Source of the DNA: Beroe ovata
Taxonomy: Eukaryota; Ctenophora; Nuda; Beroida; Beroidae
Length of the DNA stretch: 18,583 nt
Assembly: GCA_946803715.1 (NCBI GenBank)
Contig: CAMPET010000101.1
Location: forward strand, 100,119-118,701
Reading direction: 5' to 3'
In this document: positions 1 to 7,946 of the stretch, in pieces
Layout: every line of letters starts with the position of its first letter
Position numbering within the stretch: position 1 is the first letter of the stretch
The notes under the pieces: model-generated
Seen by the model: the letters and a program-made list of their open reading frames with translations, nothing else
Told to the model about the DNA's origin: nothing
Database searches by the model: none
Made by a program: the position numbers and the translations under genes

Positions 1-38
1 TCTGTGTGTGTGTGTGTGTGTGAGTGTGTGTGTGTGTG
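1..38. repeat. (TG)n microsatellite at the left edge
   Basis: The window opens with an almost pure TG run. The other end of the window is a CA run, which suggests that the sequence is a contig whose assembly stopped in simple repeats at both ends. Confidence 0.95.
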
Positions 39-148
39 TCACAAAGAAACTGTAGTTCATGACTGTGATCATGGTTAGTAACACTGACACGATGTAGGAA
101 CATGATGAACAATCGGTGATGATCATTGTTAATGTCGCAGTCACTCAC

Positions 149-2598
149 TTGTCTCCGTAGTACTGAGCGAGAATGCTGGCATCTGCCAGTGACAGGTAAC
201 TTCCCTCCTCAAGTAATGTTGTTGTCGTCCCACAGGTGAAACCTCCCATTACCTGACATATATGACCATAGTCATCACTTCGGAAATGACCATAATTCCT
301 CTTTCAAGATGACAAATGATCATAAATAACGCTCGTCATAATAGTGATCGCCGTGATACTGATCATCATCATAATGATCATTTTCTCAGTGCATGATCAG
401 CAAACTGGGAAAGATGATCCAAACCTGGTTGTTGGTGCTGGTTCTGTTAGCAGTCCCATTCTTCTCTCCCGCTTCACCCGTCCTAGTGCTGTTACCAGCT
501 GAACCGTTAGTGCCACGTGCGACGTTCTGCTGGTCCACCACGGAGCTCATGTTCTGCATCCCGCTCAGTCCCATTGTCCGGGCTGCGTTTGCCATCTGAG
601 AACAGGAGCAAATTCAGTGAGCATTAACACAGACACAGACACAGACACACACAGACACAGACACACAGACACAGACACAGACACACATCTAACCTGTCTG
701 ATGATAGATCCGAGTGTAGCCTCACTTAGTCGGACTGGTCTATACCATACATCCACATCCGTAGTAAAGTTGGACAGTGCAAGGAAGAGGGGTCCTATCC
801 CCCTCATATGCTTCGGCCGGTGTCTGAGAAACTCTCGGAACAGGTAAACTGGACACCTGGGTGTGGCATAATAATGTGTCTGAGAAACTCTCGGAATAGG
901 TAAACTGGACACCTGGGTGTGGCATTACNAGAAACTCTCGGAACAGGTAAACTGGACACCTGGGTGTGGCATTATAATGTGTCTGAGAAACTCTCGGAAC
1001 AGGTAAACTGGACACCTTGGTGTGGCATTACAATGAGGGTGTGGTAATGTGGGTGTGGCATTATAACGAGTGTGTGATAATGGGGGTGTGGCATTATAAT
1101 GAGGGTGTGGCATTATAATGAGGGTGTGGCATTATAATAAGGGTGTGAAAATGAGGGTGTGGCATTCTAAACGGGGCGTGGCATTATGATCAGAGCACAG
1201 GTGATGGAAATTACGAAGCGGCTAGGTTTGCTTCGCAAGCAGTTTTCTTGACCACTGCATGCCCCAAATGGTGACACATGAGACAAAATTGCAAGGAACA
1301 TACGGGAATACGATGACTCTTACTTTTCAGGTTCAGTGGATGTCGCCAACATAGACCGCAGATTATCAGTTCCTCCTGCACTTGGCTTTGTGCAGACCAC
1401 CTGACAACCACCACCTCCTCCCTCAATGCTGCGTACCTGGTGTCAGGTGTGAGTGGTGTCAGGGGTGAGTGGTGTCAGGTGTGAGTGGTGTCAGGTGTGA
1501 GTGGTGTCAGAGCATTGTTGTGTCAGGTGTGAGTGGTGTCAAAGGAAAAATGGCGTCAGAGAAGAGTGGTACCTAAGTGTCATTGACAGAACAGAACTTG
1601 TCGATCATACCTCAAAATCCTCCACTCTGAGCATGTAAAGATCCTTCCTGCCCTTGATGCCCATTCTCTTGACCAAGTTCAGCAGGTTTACATTGAGCAG
1701 AGCGAGTGCTGATTGGTGGCCCAACTGTCCACTACTCCACAGCAACTCCTCTTCCTTTGCGCTGATGTTTATCTGAAACACACAGAAATGATATGGGAAC
1801 ATGGAACTGATGTTCCTTTGCGCTGATGTTTATCTGAACACACACAGAGAATTGGTATTTGAAATGGATATTTAGGGAGCTGAAATCAGGCAGTTGAACA
1901 GGCAGCGCTCGGAAGACGGAATATAGCTCTTTGCACGGGCACTTTTGTAGTTTGCAGTGGAATTGTGAAATGGCTGTAATGGTTATTCTGTAATATGGTG
2001 AAAAGAGTCACGATTATAGCTCATGTAATACACGTACCTGAACAAGCTGCTGTTTCCTGTTCCCCCTCAACATGAGAGCTCTCATCCGCTGTTTCAGAAC
2101 TAGATTACTCTCCCTGAAGGTGGGATCCCGTTTCAGTGACACCTCCCCAATTGTGTTCTCCTGTAGGTACCGCTCTATACTCTTCCTCATGAGTCTCAGA
2201 CACTCCGCCTCGTACGGCTCTCCTGACACCTGTACACACAGAATGATGGTGGATGAGCAGTGCTCACATGCTACACTCACCCCAACACACTTCCATATCC
2301 CAATGATATTGGGATATGATGAGAAAAGTGGTGTCAAGGGGAGAATGTCAGAGGGTGGATGTGAGTTCGGGAGTGAGCGTTGTCGGTGTACCTTGCATAT
2401 CTCCGCATAGAATCTACAAAGGAGTTTGTTCAGTTGTTGAAATGACACCGTCTCCAGTGGCCTAGTCTCGCCCGCCTTGGCTGCCCATTGACGCCACACG
2501 TTGACACCCCAGTTAGTTTTCTTTGTTGTGGAGGTGATAGCTTCGCCAGTGTATGCCAACTCTTGTCCCTCGAAAGCTGTGTTTGCGTCCACCATCAT
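149..2598 (-). CDS. DUF3504 / Crypton-recombinase-like protein, partial, 7 visible exons
   Basis: Exons read on the minus strand: 2598-2392, 2229-2038, 1772-1611, 1436-1324, 856-694, 595-425 and, tentatively, 252-149. All introns are GT-AG and phases agree (0,0,0,2,0,0, then 2 leaving the last exon), giving about 371 residues. Recognisable pieces in order are NWGVNVWRQWAAKAGE (about residue 29), LCRFYAEICK, LLWSSGQLGHQS, MGIKGRKDLYMLRVEDFE (about 170-187), CPVYLFREFLRHRP after the fourth splice, and LGSIIRQMANAARTMGL across the fifth. This is the order seen in DUF3504 proteins (ZMYM2/3/4, QRICH1, long KCTD1), which derive from Crypton tyrosine recombinases. The Arg normally found in the GLRG motif is Lys here (GIKG), and no later His/Arg/Tyr catalytic block is visible, so recombinase activity is unlikely. 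The first ATG follows a possible acceptor (TTCAG before TCAATG), so upstream exons may exist. The 3' end is off the left edge. Whether this is a host gene or a resident Crypton is open. The family call is firm, the last exon less so. Confidence 0.78.
617..687. repeat. (ACAGAC)n microsatellite filling intron 5
   Basis: Imperfect ACAGAC/ACAC units make up most of the 98-bp intron (596-693) between exons 5 and 6 of the DUF3504 gene. The array starts a few bases from the splice donor at 693-692. Confidence 0.9.
821..1035. repeat. 56-bp tandem repeat that copies a splice acceptor and exon start
   Basis: There are about four units, starting near 821, 877, 930 (shortened next to the N at 929) and 980. 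On the coding (minus) strand each unit holds about 20 nt of intron ending in CCACACCCAG (CCACACCAAG in the oldest copy), followed by the first 36 nt of exon 5, which encodes CPVYLFREFLRH. Only the copy nearest 821 continues into the rest of the exon. The others are decoy acceptors in intron 4. The N means the copy number is not resolved. Confidence 0.93.
1020..1188. repeat. Degenerate 19-bp tandem repeat in intron 4
   Basis: Units of the type GGCATTATAATGAGGGTGT repeat with interruptions. The unit closely resembles the intron part of the adjoining 56-bp repeat (ATTATAATGCCACACCC on the coding strand). The longer unit therefore probably arose when duplication took in the exon border. Confidence 0.88.
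1439..1541. repeat. 16-bp minisatellite abutting the exon 4 acceptor
   Basis: There are about six units of GGTGTCAGGTGTGAGT, one interrupted around 1510-1522. On the minus strand the last unit runs directly into the acceptor CTGACACCAG used for exon 4, so the splice site itself appears to be made from the repeat sequence. Confidence 0.9.
1753..1848. repeat. Direct duplication of the exon 3 splice acceptor
   Basis: The segment TTCCTTTGCGCTGATGTTTA plus TCTGAA and a CA tail occurs at about 1753-1787 and again at about 1813-1848. On the minus strand both copies read pyrimidine-CAG followed by ATAAACATCAGCGCAAAGGA. The exon start would be 1772 in the true copy and 1833 in the upstream copy, 61 bp apart, so use of the outer site would shift the frame. 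Confidence 0.9.
2294..2318. repeat. Perfect 11-bp inverted repeat in intron 1 of the DUF3504 gene
   Basis: CATATCCCAAT, a 3-base loop (GAT), then ATTGGGATATG. It would form a stable small hairpin in the pre-mRNA or in single-stranded DNA. Its role is unknown. Confidence 0.9.
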
Positions 2599-4665
2599 TG
2601 ACTGAATGAGGTTGTAGGTATAGTGCAGTACTAGAATGACCGATATGTTGTATTTTTATTTTTACGGTGTGAAATTTTGAAAAAGAAAAGACTCATGCGG
2701 TATCCGTTCATTTAAATAAAAAACAGGGAATAACAGTAAGTGAGCATTCGCACGATCATATCATGTGTTTATGAGACTCATGCGCTACATGGCTCTTTCA
2801 ACGCAGCATGGGAAAGATAATGTAGGAGTTGCTGCTGTCTGATCAGTTTGAACCTAATGTTGCCCGATCAGACTGGGATCATGGTTGCTGATAAGAAGCA
2901 GCAGAGAGCTCGATAATAAACCAAAGCTCGGATATGGAAAACGCTATTTCACGGCAAATTCGGCACGCAGATACTGAGCGCACACACACACGCACATTCA
3001 ACTCATGATGTGTACTGCTCCATTGACGTGGATCACTGTGGATTTGTCACGTGACACCACGTTTTATGAACTGTAGCGGGCAGTGCCTGCAGGGGACAGG
3101 GTTGTCACTGCACTGGTCACTGCACTGGTCCCTGCTCATGTCACTGCTCATGTCACTGCACTTGTGATAGGCCGTATTATAGAAGTTGGGAAGCTCTGTT
3201 TAGGAAACTAAAGGCACGATGGGTCGTAGGTAAAAATCGGGTCGATTATGAAACATGTATGCTGAGCATGCGGTATGAGAGCTTCTAACTTGATTGCTAT
3301 AAAGTTATAAAATCTTGAATATCACATCCATGCCTACTAGTATCTTGAGGATAAAAGAAACAAAACATTAGCAAAACCTAAAGACATGATAAATGGAAGA
3401 ACGCGGATACCATTCATTTTCAGGATCATATAATGCACTGTGGTTATAGCCATGACTGCTTTGAGACGTCAGCTGCTGCTACTGAGCTATATAAAGTCCT
3501 ATCCGAGAATTGGAATACGGAAGAGAGCGATTAAGTAGGTTCCAGCTGAATACCATGATAACATAGATCATTGCGTTTAAAGTCAACATCTTCCGATTCC
3601 AATTTCTATCGCTAACTTTCAATTCCGATGACGAACATCCAGAAATTATCTTGTGTTTAAAATTCGGGGAATACAAAGGCTTTTGCAGTGTCAACTTAGT
3701 ATAGGTTCTCAGCATTGTCAAACTGATATCCGAATGTTAGTTATGACAACGATTGCGATTTGGGGCTACGTTTAGATCAACTGCAATCTAGCCACACGAA
3801 CTAAAAGCAGTTTTAGAGGTTTTTTGTGATTATTGTGCTTTAGACCTTTTATATTTGGACGAACATATTTTCCCCGCACGTGTTATATTGTTACAAAACC
3901 GGATATTTCCCCGAGACACTAGACTGTTTGGGAATCCTCGCTGCTCCAATAGCACCATTATTCTCTACCGAATACAATGGGATTTGAGGGGGGATTGAAA
4001 GGAGTGGTCGGTGCCGGGATAATATTCCAGACACCGCTCTATAATACAGAGTCCACCCTATACAGAGTCTCAGATTCTCGGTATGTTATACGCTGCTGTC
4101 TCAACAATGACAATGAGTGAGGGTGAGCTTGGGTTTAATTTATTGCTTGCCGATTCACTGATTTGTGTTCCACCTGCAGCTCATGTGACTGAGGACACAT
4201 GACCATTCACGTGAAACCAGCTAGTCGAGCTGAGGCGCGGCTTGACTTTGAGTGAATTGACCGAGGAGGCAACTGTAATGAAGCAGGGGACAACCTGAGC
4301 ATATTGCTACAGATTCAGCCAACGGGAGATAGAGTGACAAGCTAGTGCATCCTAACCAGAGACAAGCTACATTCGGTACCATATTATGGGAACGAAACAC
4401 GGCTATATGAGATATGTTGCAGTTGTAAACTTGCGGGTTCGTATTGCTGGACGCTCAACAAGTATAACTGTGAGTAGCTCACAGTGTTTACAGTGGTCAC
4501 ACTCATGGTTCACAAGAACAATGAACATGGCACCAAGATGATGGAAGCAGACGTAACGTAGCGGAAGTCGGGGCCCTCAAATACAGTTTTACCGGCTGCG
4601 TTATGGTGAGGTATCTGAGGTATGTTTGCGCTGAGACATATGCAAATAAGGTTGAGACTCTAGTC
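2599..4665. other. Non-coding stretch, no gene recognised
   Basis: I see no open frame that resembles a known protein and no RNA gene. The sequence holds short tandem repeats near 3105-3165, three CACGTG sites and several AT-rich runs. It includes the presumed promoter side of the minus-strand DUF3504 gene. Confidence 0.6.
3105..3165. repeat. Short imperfect tandem repeat
   Basis: Repeats of TCACTGCACTGG and GCTCATGTCACTG alternate over about 60 bp. No coding potential is apparent. Confidence 0.8.
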
Positions 4666-4714
4666 GCCGATCTAAACATGTGGATCNCTAGTCGCCGGTC
4701 TAAACATGTGGATC
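4659..4714. repeat. Near-identical duplication on both sides of an N
   Basis: CTAGTCGCCGATCTAAACAT plus GTGGATC lies immediately before the N at 4687. The same segment, with a single A to G change, lies immediately after it. This looks like an assembly join in which two overlapping ends were not merged, rather than true biology. Confidence 0.8.
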
Positions 4715-4754
4715 GCAGCCAGGACTCGGGGTAATATATTGTTTCTTTTAATCA

Positions 4755-4802
4755 TGTGTGTGTGTGCGTGTCTTTGTGTGTGTGCTTGTTTGTATGTATG
4801 TA

Positions 4803-4833
<31 letters not shown>

Positions 4834-4870
4834 TGTTTGTGTGTGTGCATGTGTATGTGGGCGGGTGTTT
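4755..4870. repeat. (TG)n / (TATG)n microsatellite
   Basis: An interrupted TG-rich tract with a small ATGT section. The open frames across it are low-complexity and not genes. Confidence 0.92.
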
Positions 4871-5060
4871 GTGCTTCGTGTGATCCCAGGAACTGATTTT
4901 CCCACAACTCATTTAAATAAATGAGATGATGTGTTGAGACGTGAACTATTACCGAACTAAATAATTCGCTGCGGAAAACTATGGATTTTGTGGTACACTG
5001 TGATGACTGCTCCGTGTCGCAGCGATAGAAGCCTATACCACGATTGAGATGATACGATCA

Positions 5061-5171
5061 ATGGCCAAACTGGATATCGACCCCTACTTTGAGCTAAATG
5101 ACCAAACTGGATATCGACCCCTACTCTGAGCTAAATGACCAATATGGATATCGACCACTACTTTGAGCTGA
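5061..5171. repeat. 37-bp tandem repeat, three units
   Basis: Units start at 5061, 5098 and 5135, each with the core ACTGGATATCGACCCCTACT. The first two units are nearly identical and the third carries several changes. The octamer GATCAATG occurs just at the left border (5056) and again at the right border (5170). Confidence 0.93.
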
Positions 5172-5262
5172 TCAATGCACAAGTCAGGTGGAGCATTCCT
5201 AGACCAAAATTCAAGATTTAGGTTAACCCAAAACCCCGTTCTGCACTATAAATGTATAGGCT

Positions 5263-5616
5263 GTGCGCTTGGTAGCCATTGTAGAGCTGCTATGTTACAA
5301 AGCTTGCAAGGGAATCAGAACAATGGCTGACAAAAGCGATATGATTAAGCTGGTAGGAATTATAATACGGGTGTGCATGCAGGGTAGAGCTCGCACACAC
5401 GCGCGACAAAAGATAAACTGCAATACTGAATTAGGATGGACAATGGCGGAGGAGAAATCAGGAGATGGGATGGAGCGAACAAAAGCTCTGAGCAGAACAG
5501 AAACAATGCTTGTCCTCGCATCCCGCGGCTCTGATTTGATTACATGTCACACTTATCACGTGACATATGTACCCTAGAGAGAGAGTGAACCTTCATAGCT
5601 ATGCGCAGTTCCAGTT
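5263..5616. other. Non-coding stretch before the CA-rich tract
   Basis: An open frame of about 100 codons runs here, but its product resembles nothing I know and no splice structure supports it. I treat the stretch as non-coding. Confidence 0.5.
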
Positions 5617-5775
5617 TCACACACACACACACAAACATGATATACGCAAACTAACACATGACTTATGAACAACGAGAAACCAACAACACGCACACAAATA
5701 CTTGCAATCACACAATCACACATACTCACATGACCATACACAAATGCACACAAACACTCACACAAACACATCTTG
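5617..5775. repeat. CA-rich low-complexity tract
   Basis: Scattered ACACAC and CACACAAA runs. Frames through it give low-complexity Cys/Val-rich peptides that are artefacts. Confidence 0.85.
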
Positions 5776-7297
5776 TGTGTTCGCGTTCGGACTAAGATTT
5801 GCATTTTAATATCTTGATTGCTTTTTCGTGTGTTCTGTATTTAGCCGGCTCTCGATTCTCTGAAGATAGGCTTGTGAGTCACGTGCAGAATCTGTGTTGC
5901 CAGGTGACGTTGATTAATGAAGGTGGGATGAGCACGTGATTGTGCCAGGAAACCACAGAGTCCTGTATTTCAAACCCCCGCAGCCATCACAGGAACGGCT
6001 TTGCGCCGCGCGCATACCATGATTGAATGAAAATGCTTGGGAAATGTTGTAGTAGGGTGGGTTAGTTCCATGTTTCATGTCCTGTGTGACCGCGTCAGCT
6101 GGTCTTATCGCAGTCACGTGATACCATGTAACAAAGTAACTCTTCTTCCCAGATAACCCCATAGGTACCTGTATTCCATTGTGTAGAGCCCATTTCATTT
6201 GGTGTAGCATTGGAAGCGTGACAAGCAGGCTGAAAATTCACCTCACCGACCCCTGTTGCCATCATTTCCGACATGCAACTCGCCACCTATCGGAGTGAAA
6301 ATGTTAATATAACATATCTTGTACAGTTAGCTGTTCTTTGTAGTTCTTTCATTTCAGCAAAATCAAATACAGCTTCACTCACCGTTCAACGACATGAAAA
6401 TCTGATAACGCAGGCCAAACTGTCAAAAATGACCGCCGGAGGAGATCCAACAAGATTTTTAACTATACCTGCACTTTACAGTTCATGATATGTTAATGGA
6501 CGAAAGCATATCCCTACAAGCATTTTGTCCAATTACTATGAACATGTACAAACAATTAGAAAGAACACACAATTAGAAAGTGACAAACAAAACTAAATCA
6601 ATCACATCGGAAACATGATCATATCAAGTGAAAGTGATGTTGTGATGCAAGTTGCAACAACGGGACCCGACACCAAACAATCGAATAACACGTTGTTATA
6701 ATAATGTAGCAATCGAGATGAATAGGTAGTGAACAAGCTAATAAGTGAATAACACCAATGCTGGATGCACGCTACATGCATGGTGGAAAGATTATTGACA
6801 TAGGGTACAAACCGGAAAATGAAAATTATCATGATAATGAATTATTGCAATTGTTCGATGCTCGGCCGCTTATTACAACGTAACACATATCCAGTAAACA
6901 AAGTAGGTATCCACCTATGTCCTATATATCGCATGGAATTGAAGGAGAATCACATCACATTATCACACGCTTACGAGATCAGATCAGAGTACGAGTATAA
7001 GAAACCAGTACCAACTCGCGATCGCATTGGTGAAATGAAAACCCAGACCAAATACGAAAGAAAAACCCGTGCCCATGCCAGACTCCAGAGCACAGAGGAA
7101 CGGAAGTGAAAACCGCAATGCAATCCACAATCATATGCAATTATGAATTATCACAGTCACGTCTCCACGCTGACTATAATAATTGCCTATCACATCACGC
7201 TGATCAAGTCTTAGCGCTCGATTTCCCATGCAAATAATTTCATGTGAAAATCGAAATTAAAACGCGCAAGCGCTTTTGCCTGTTAATAATATACATA
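5776..7297. other. Non-coding stretch upstream of SCFD1
   Basis: Several short open frames exist on both strands, but none resembles a known family or joins into a spliced model. Three CACGTG sites lie at its left end. The remainder is AT-rich and featureless to my eye. Confidence 0.55.
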
Positions 7298-7520
7298 TTT
7301 TGTAGGGTCCGGGTTTCCCCCTACCGTCGTTGCCGCGCAATTGTCGTTCCGCCCGATAAAATCCCGCCGCGGGCAAGGCCAAGGGTGGGAAAAAATTTTC
7401 ATACAATAACATATTTCGCTACGAGTACAAGCCGCCACGCCGCGCGCACATTCGCGCAGCATATTATTTGTAAAATTTCTCCCTACCTTCGCCAAAGGGA
7501 TTTTATTTTTTTGAAATTTG
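7298..7520. mobile_element. Possible relic of a TTGTAGG-type inverted-repeat element
   Basis: TTTGTAGGG at 7298 leads within 30 bp to CCCTACCG, and TTGTAAAATTTCTCCCTACC at 7468-7487 is followed by TTCGCCAAAGGGATT. Both segments resemble parts of the better-preserved element at 15793-15889 (left repeat TTGTAGG..CCCTACCG; right repeat read on the minus strand, followed by ATCGCCAGGGATT). The GC-rich spacer with CpG runs stands out from the AT-rich surroundings. The similarity is by eye and imperfect. Confidence 0.4.
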
Positions 7521-7785
7521 AGTGCCTATGAAGTGTAAGCTTCTATCTGAGTTATGACTGAATGTAAGTTGTGATGGTTGAAGACCATGATAGTTATGTT
7601 ATGTTATTTTCTAAAAATATTTTAATCCTTGATGCAACAATTTTGGATCTTTCATAATTTTAAATAAATAATCATGGAATTGGAGTGAAATAACAGATAT
7701 GAATTATTGCTTCATTGTTGCCTGTATGAGAAAGAAACAGCTGATTCACTAAACTAAACCTCTTGTCCATTGATGATAGACCCTG

Positions 7786-7830
7786 TTGAGAATTTCTTCA
7801 TCAAACTATTGAGAATTTCTTCATCAAACT
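7786..7830. repeat. 23-bp tandem duplication upstream of SCFD1
   Basis: TTGAGAATTTCTTCATCAAA plus CT occurs twice in a row, about 120-160 bp before the SCFD1 start codon, in the likely promoter or leader region. Confidence 0.9.
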
Positions 7831-7946
7831 GTTTTCACTTTTCAATCTATGTGTACACTTATCAGAGGGTTGCAATGCAGTAGCACTAAATGTTACCCAG
7901 AATAAGGTTGGAAGTCTAACCTTTATAGCATGTGTATTCGTTCAGG

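Larger units (their letters stand above)
3046..6121. promoter_or_regulatory. Cluster of CACGTG E-boxes, four as TCACGTGA
   Basis: CACGTG occurs at 3048, 3877, 4208, 5557, 5880, 5933 and 6115. The full palindrome TCACGTGA is present at 3047-3054, 4207-4214, 5556-5563 and 6114-6121, the first as the ten-mer GTCACGTGAC. In animals this octamer is the preferred site of MiT/TFE and USF type bHLH-zip factors (M-box, CLEAR element). In the rest of the window I found only two CACGTG hexamers (near 515 and 12087) and no further octamer. The enrichment is visible; regulatory function is inferred. Confidence 0.45.

Noticed and set aside
821-1188. CRISPR-like repeat pattern
   Set aside because: Units are directly adjacent without unique spacers and lie in a eukaryotic intron; these are ordinary tandem duplications.
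3479-3721. Open frame of 80 codons on the minus strand
   Set aside because: No resemblance to any protein I know, no splice partners, and the composition is like the surrounding non-coding DNA.
4672-4905. His/Thr-rich minus-strand frame
   Set aside because: It is translation of the TG microsatellite and of the duplicated segment around the N.
5263-5577. Open frame of 104 codons on the plus strand
   Set aside because: It starts at a non-ATG codon, has no recognisable domain and lies amid repeats; chance length.
6819-7109. Charged 96-codon frame upstream of SCFD1
   Set aside because: No known motif and no splice signals that join it to SCFD1; probably chance.
7932-7946. Longer N-terminus for SCFD1
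   Set aside because: It would need a GTG start; the ATG at 7947 is followed directly by the conserved N-terminal motif.
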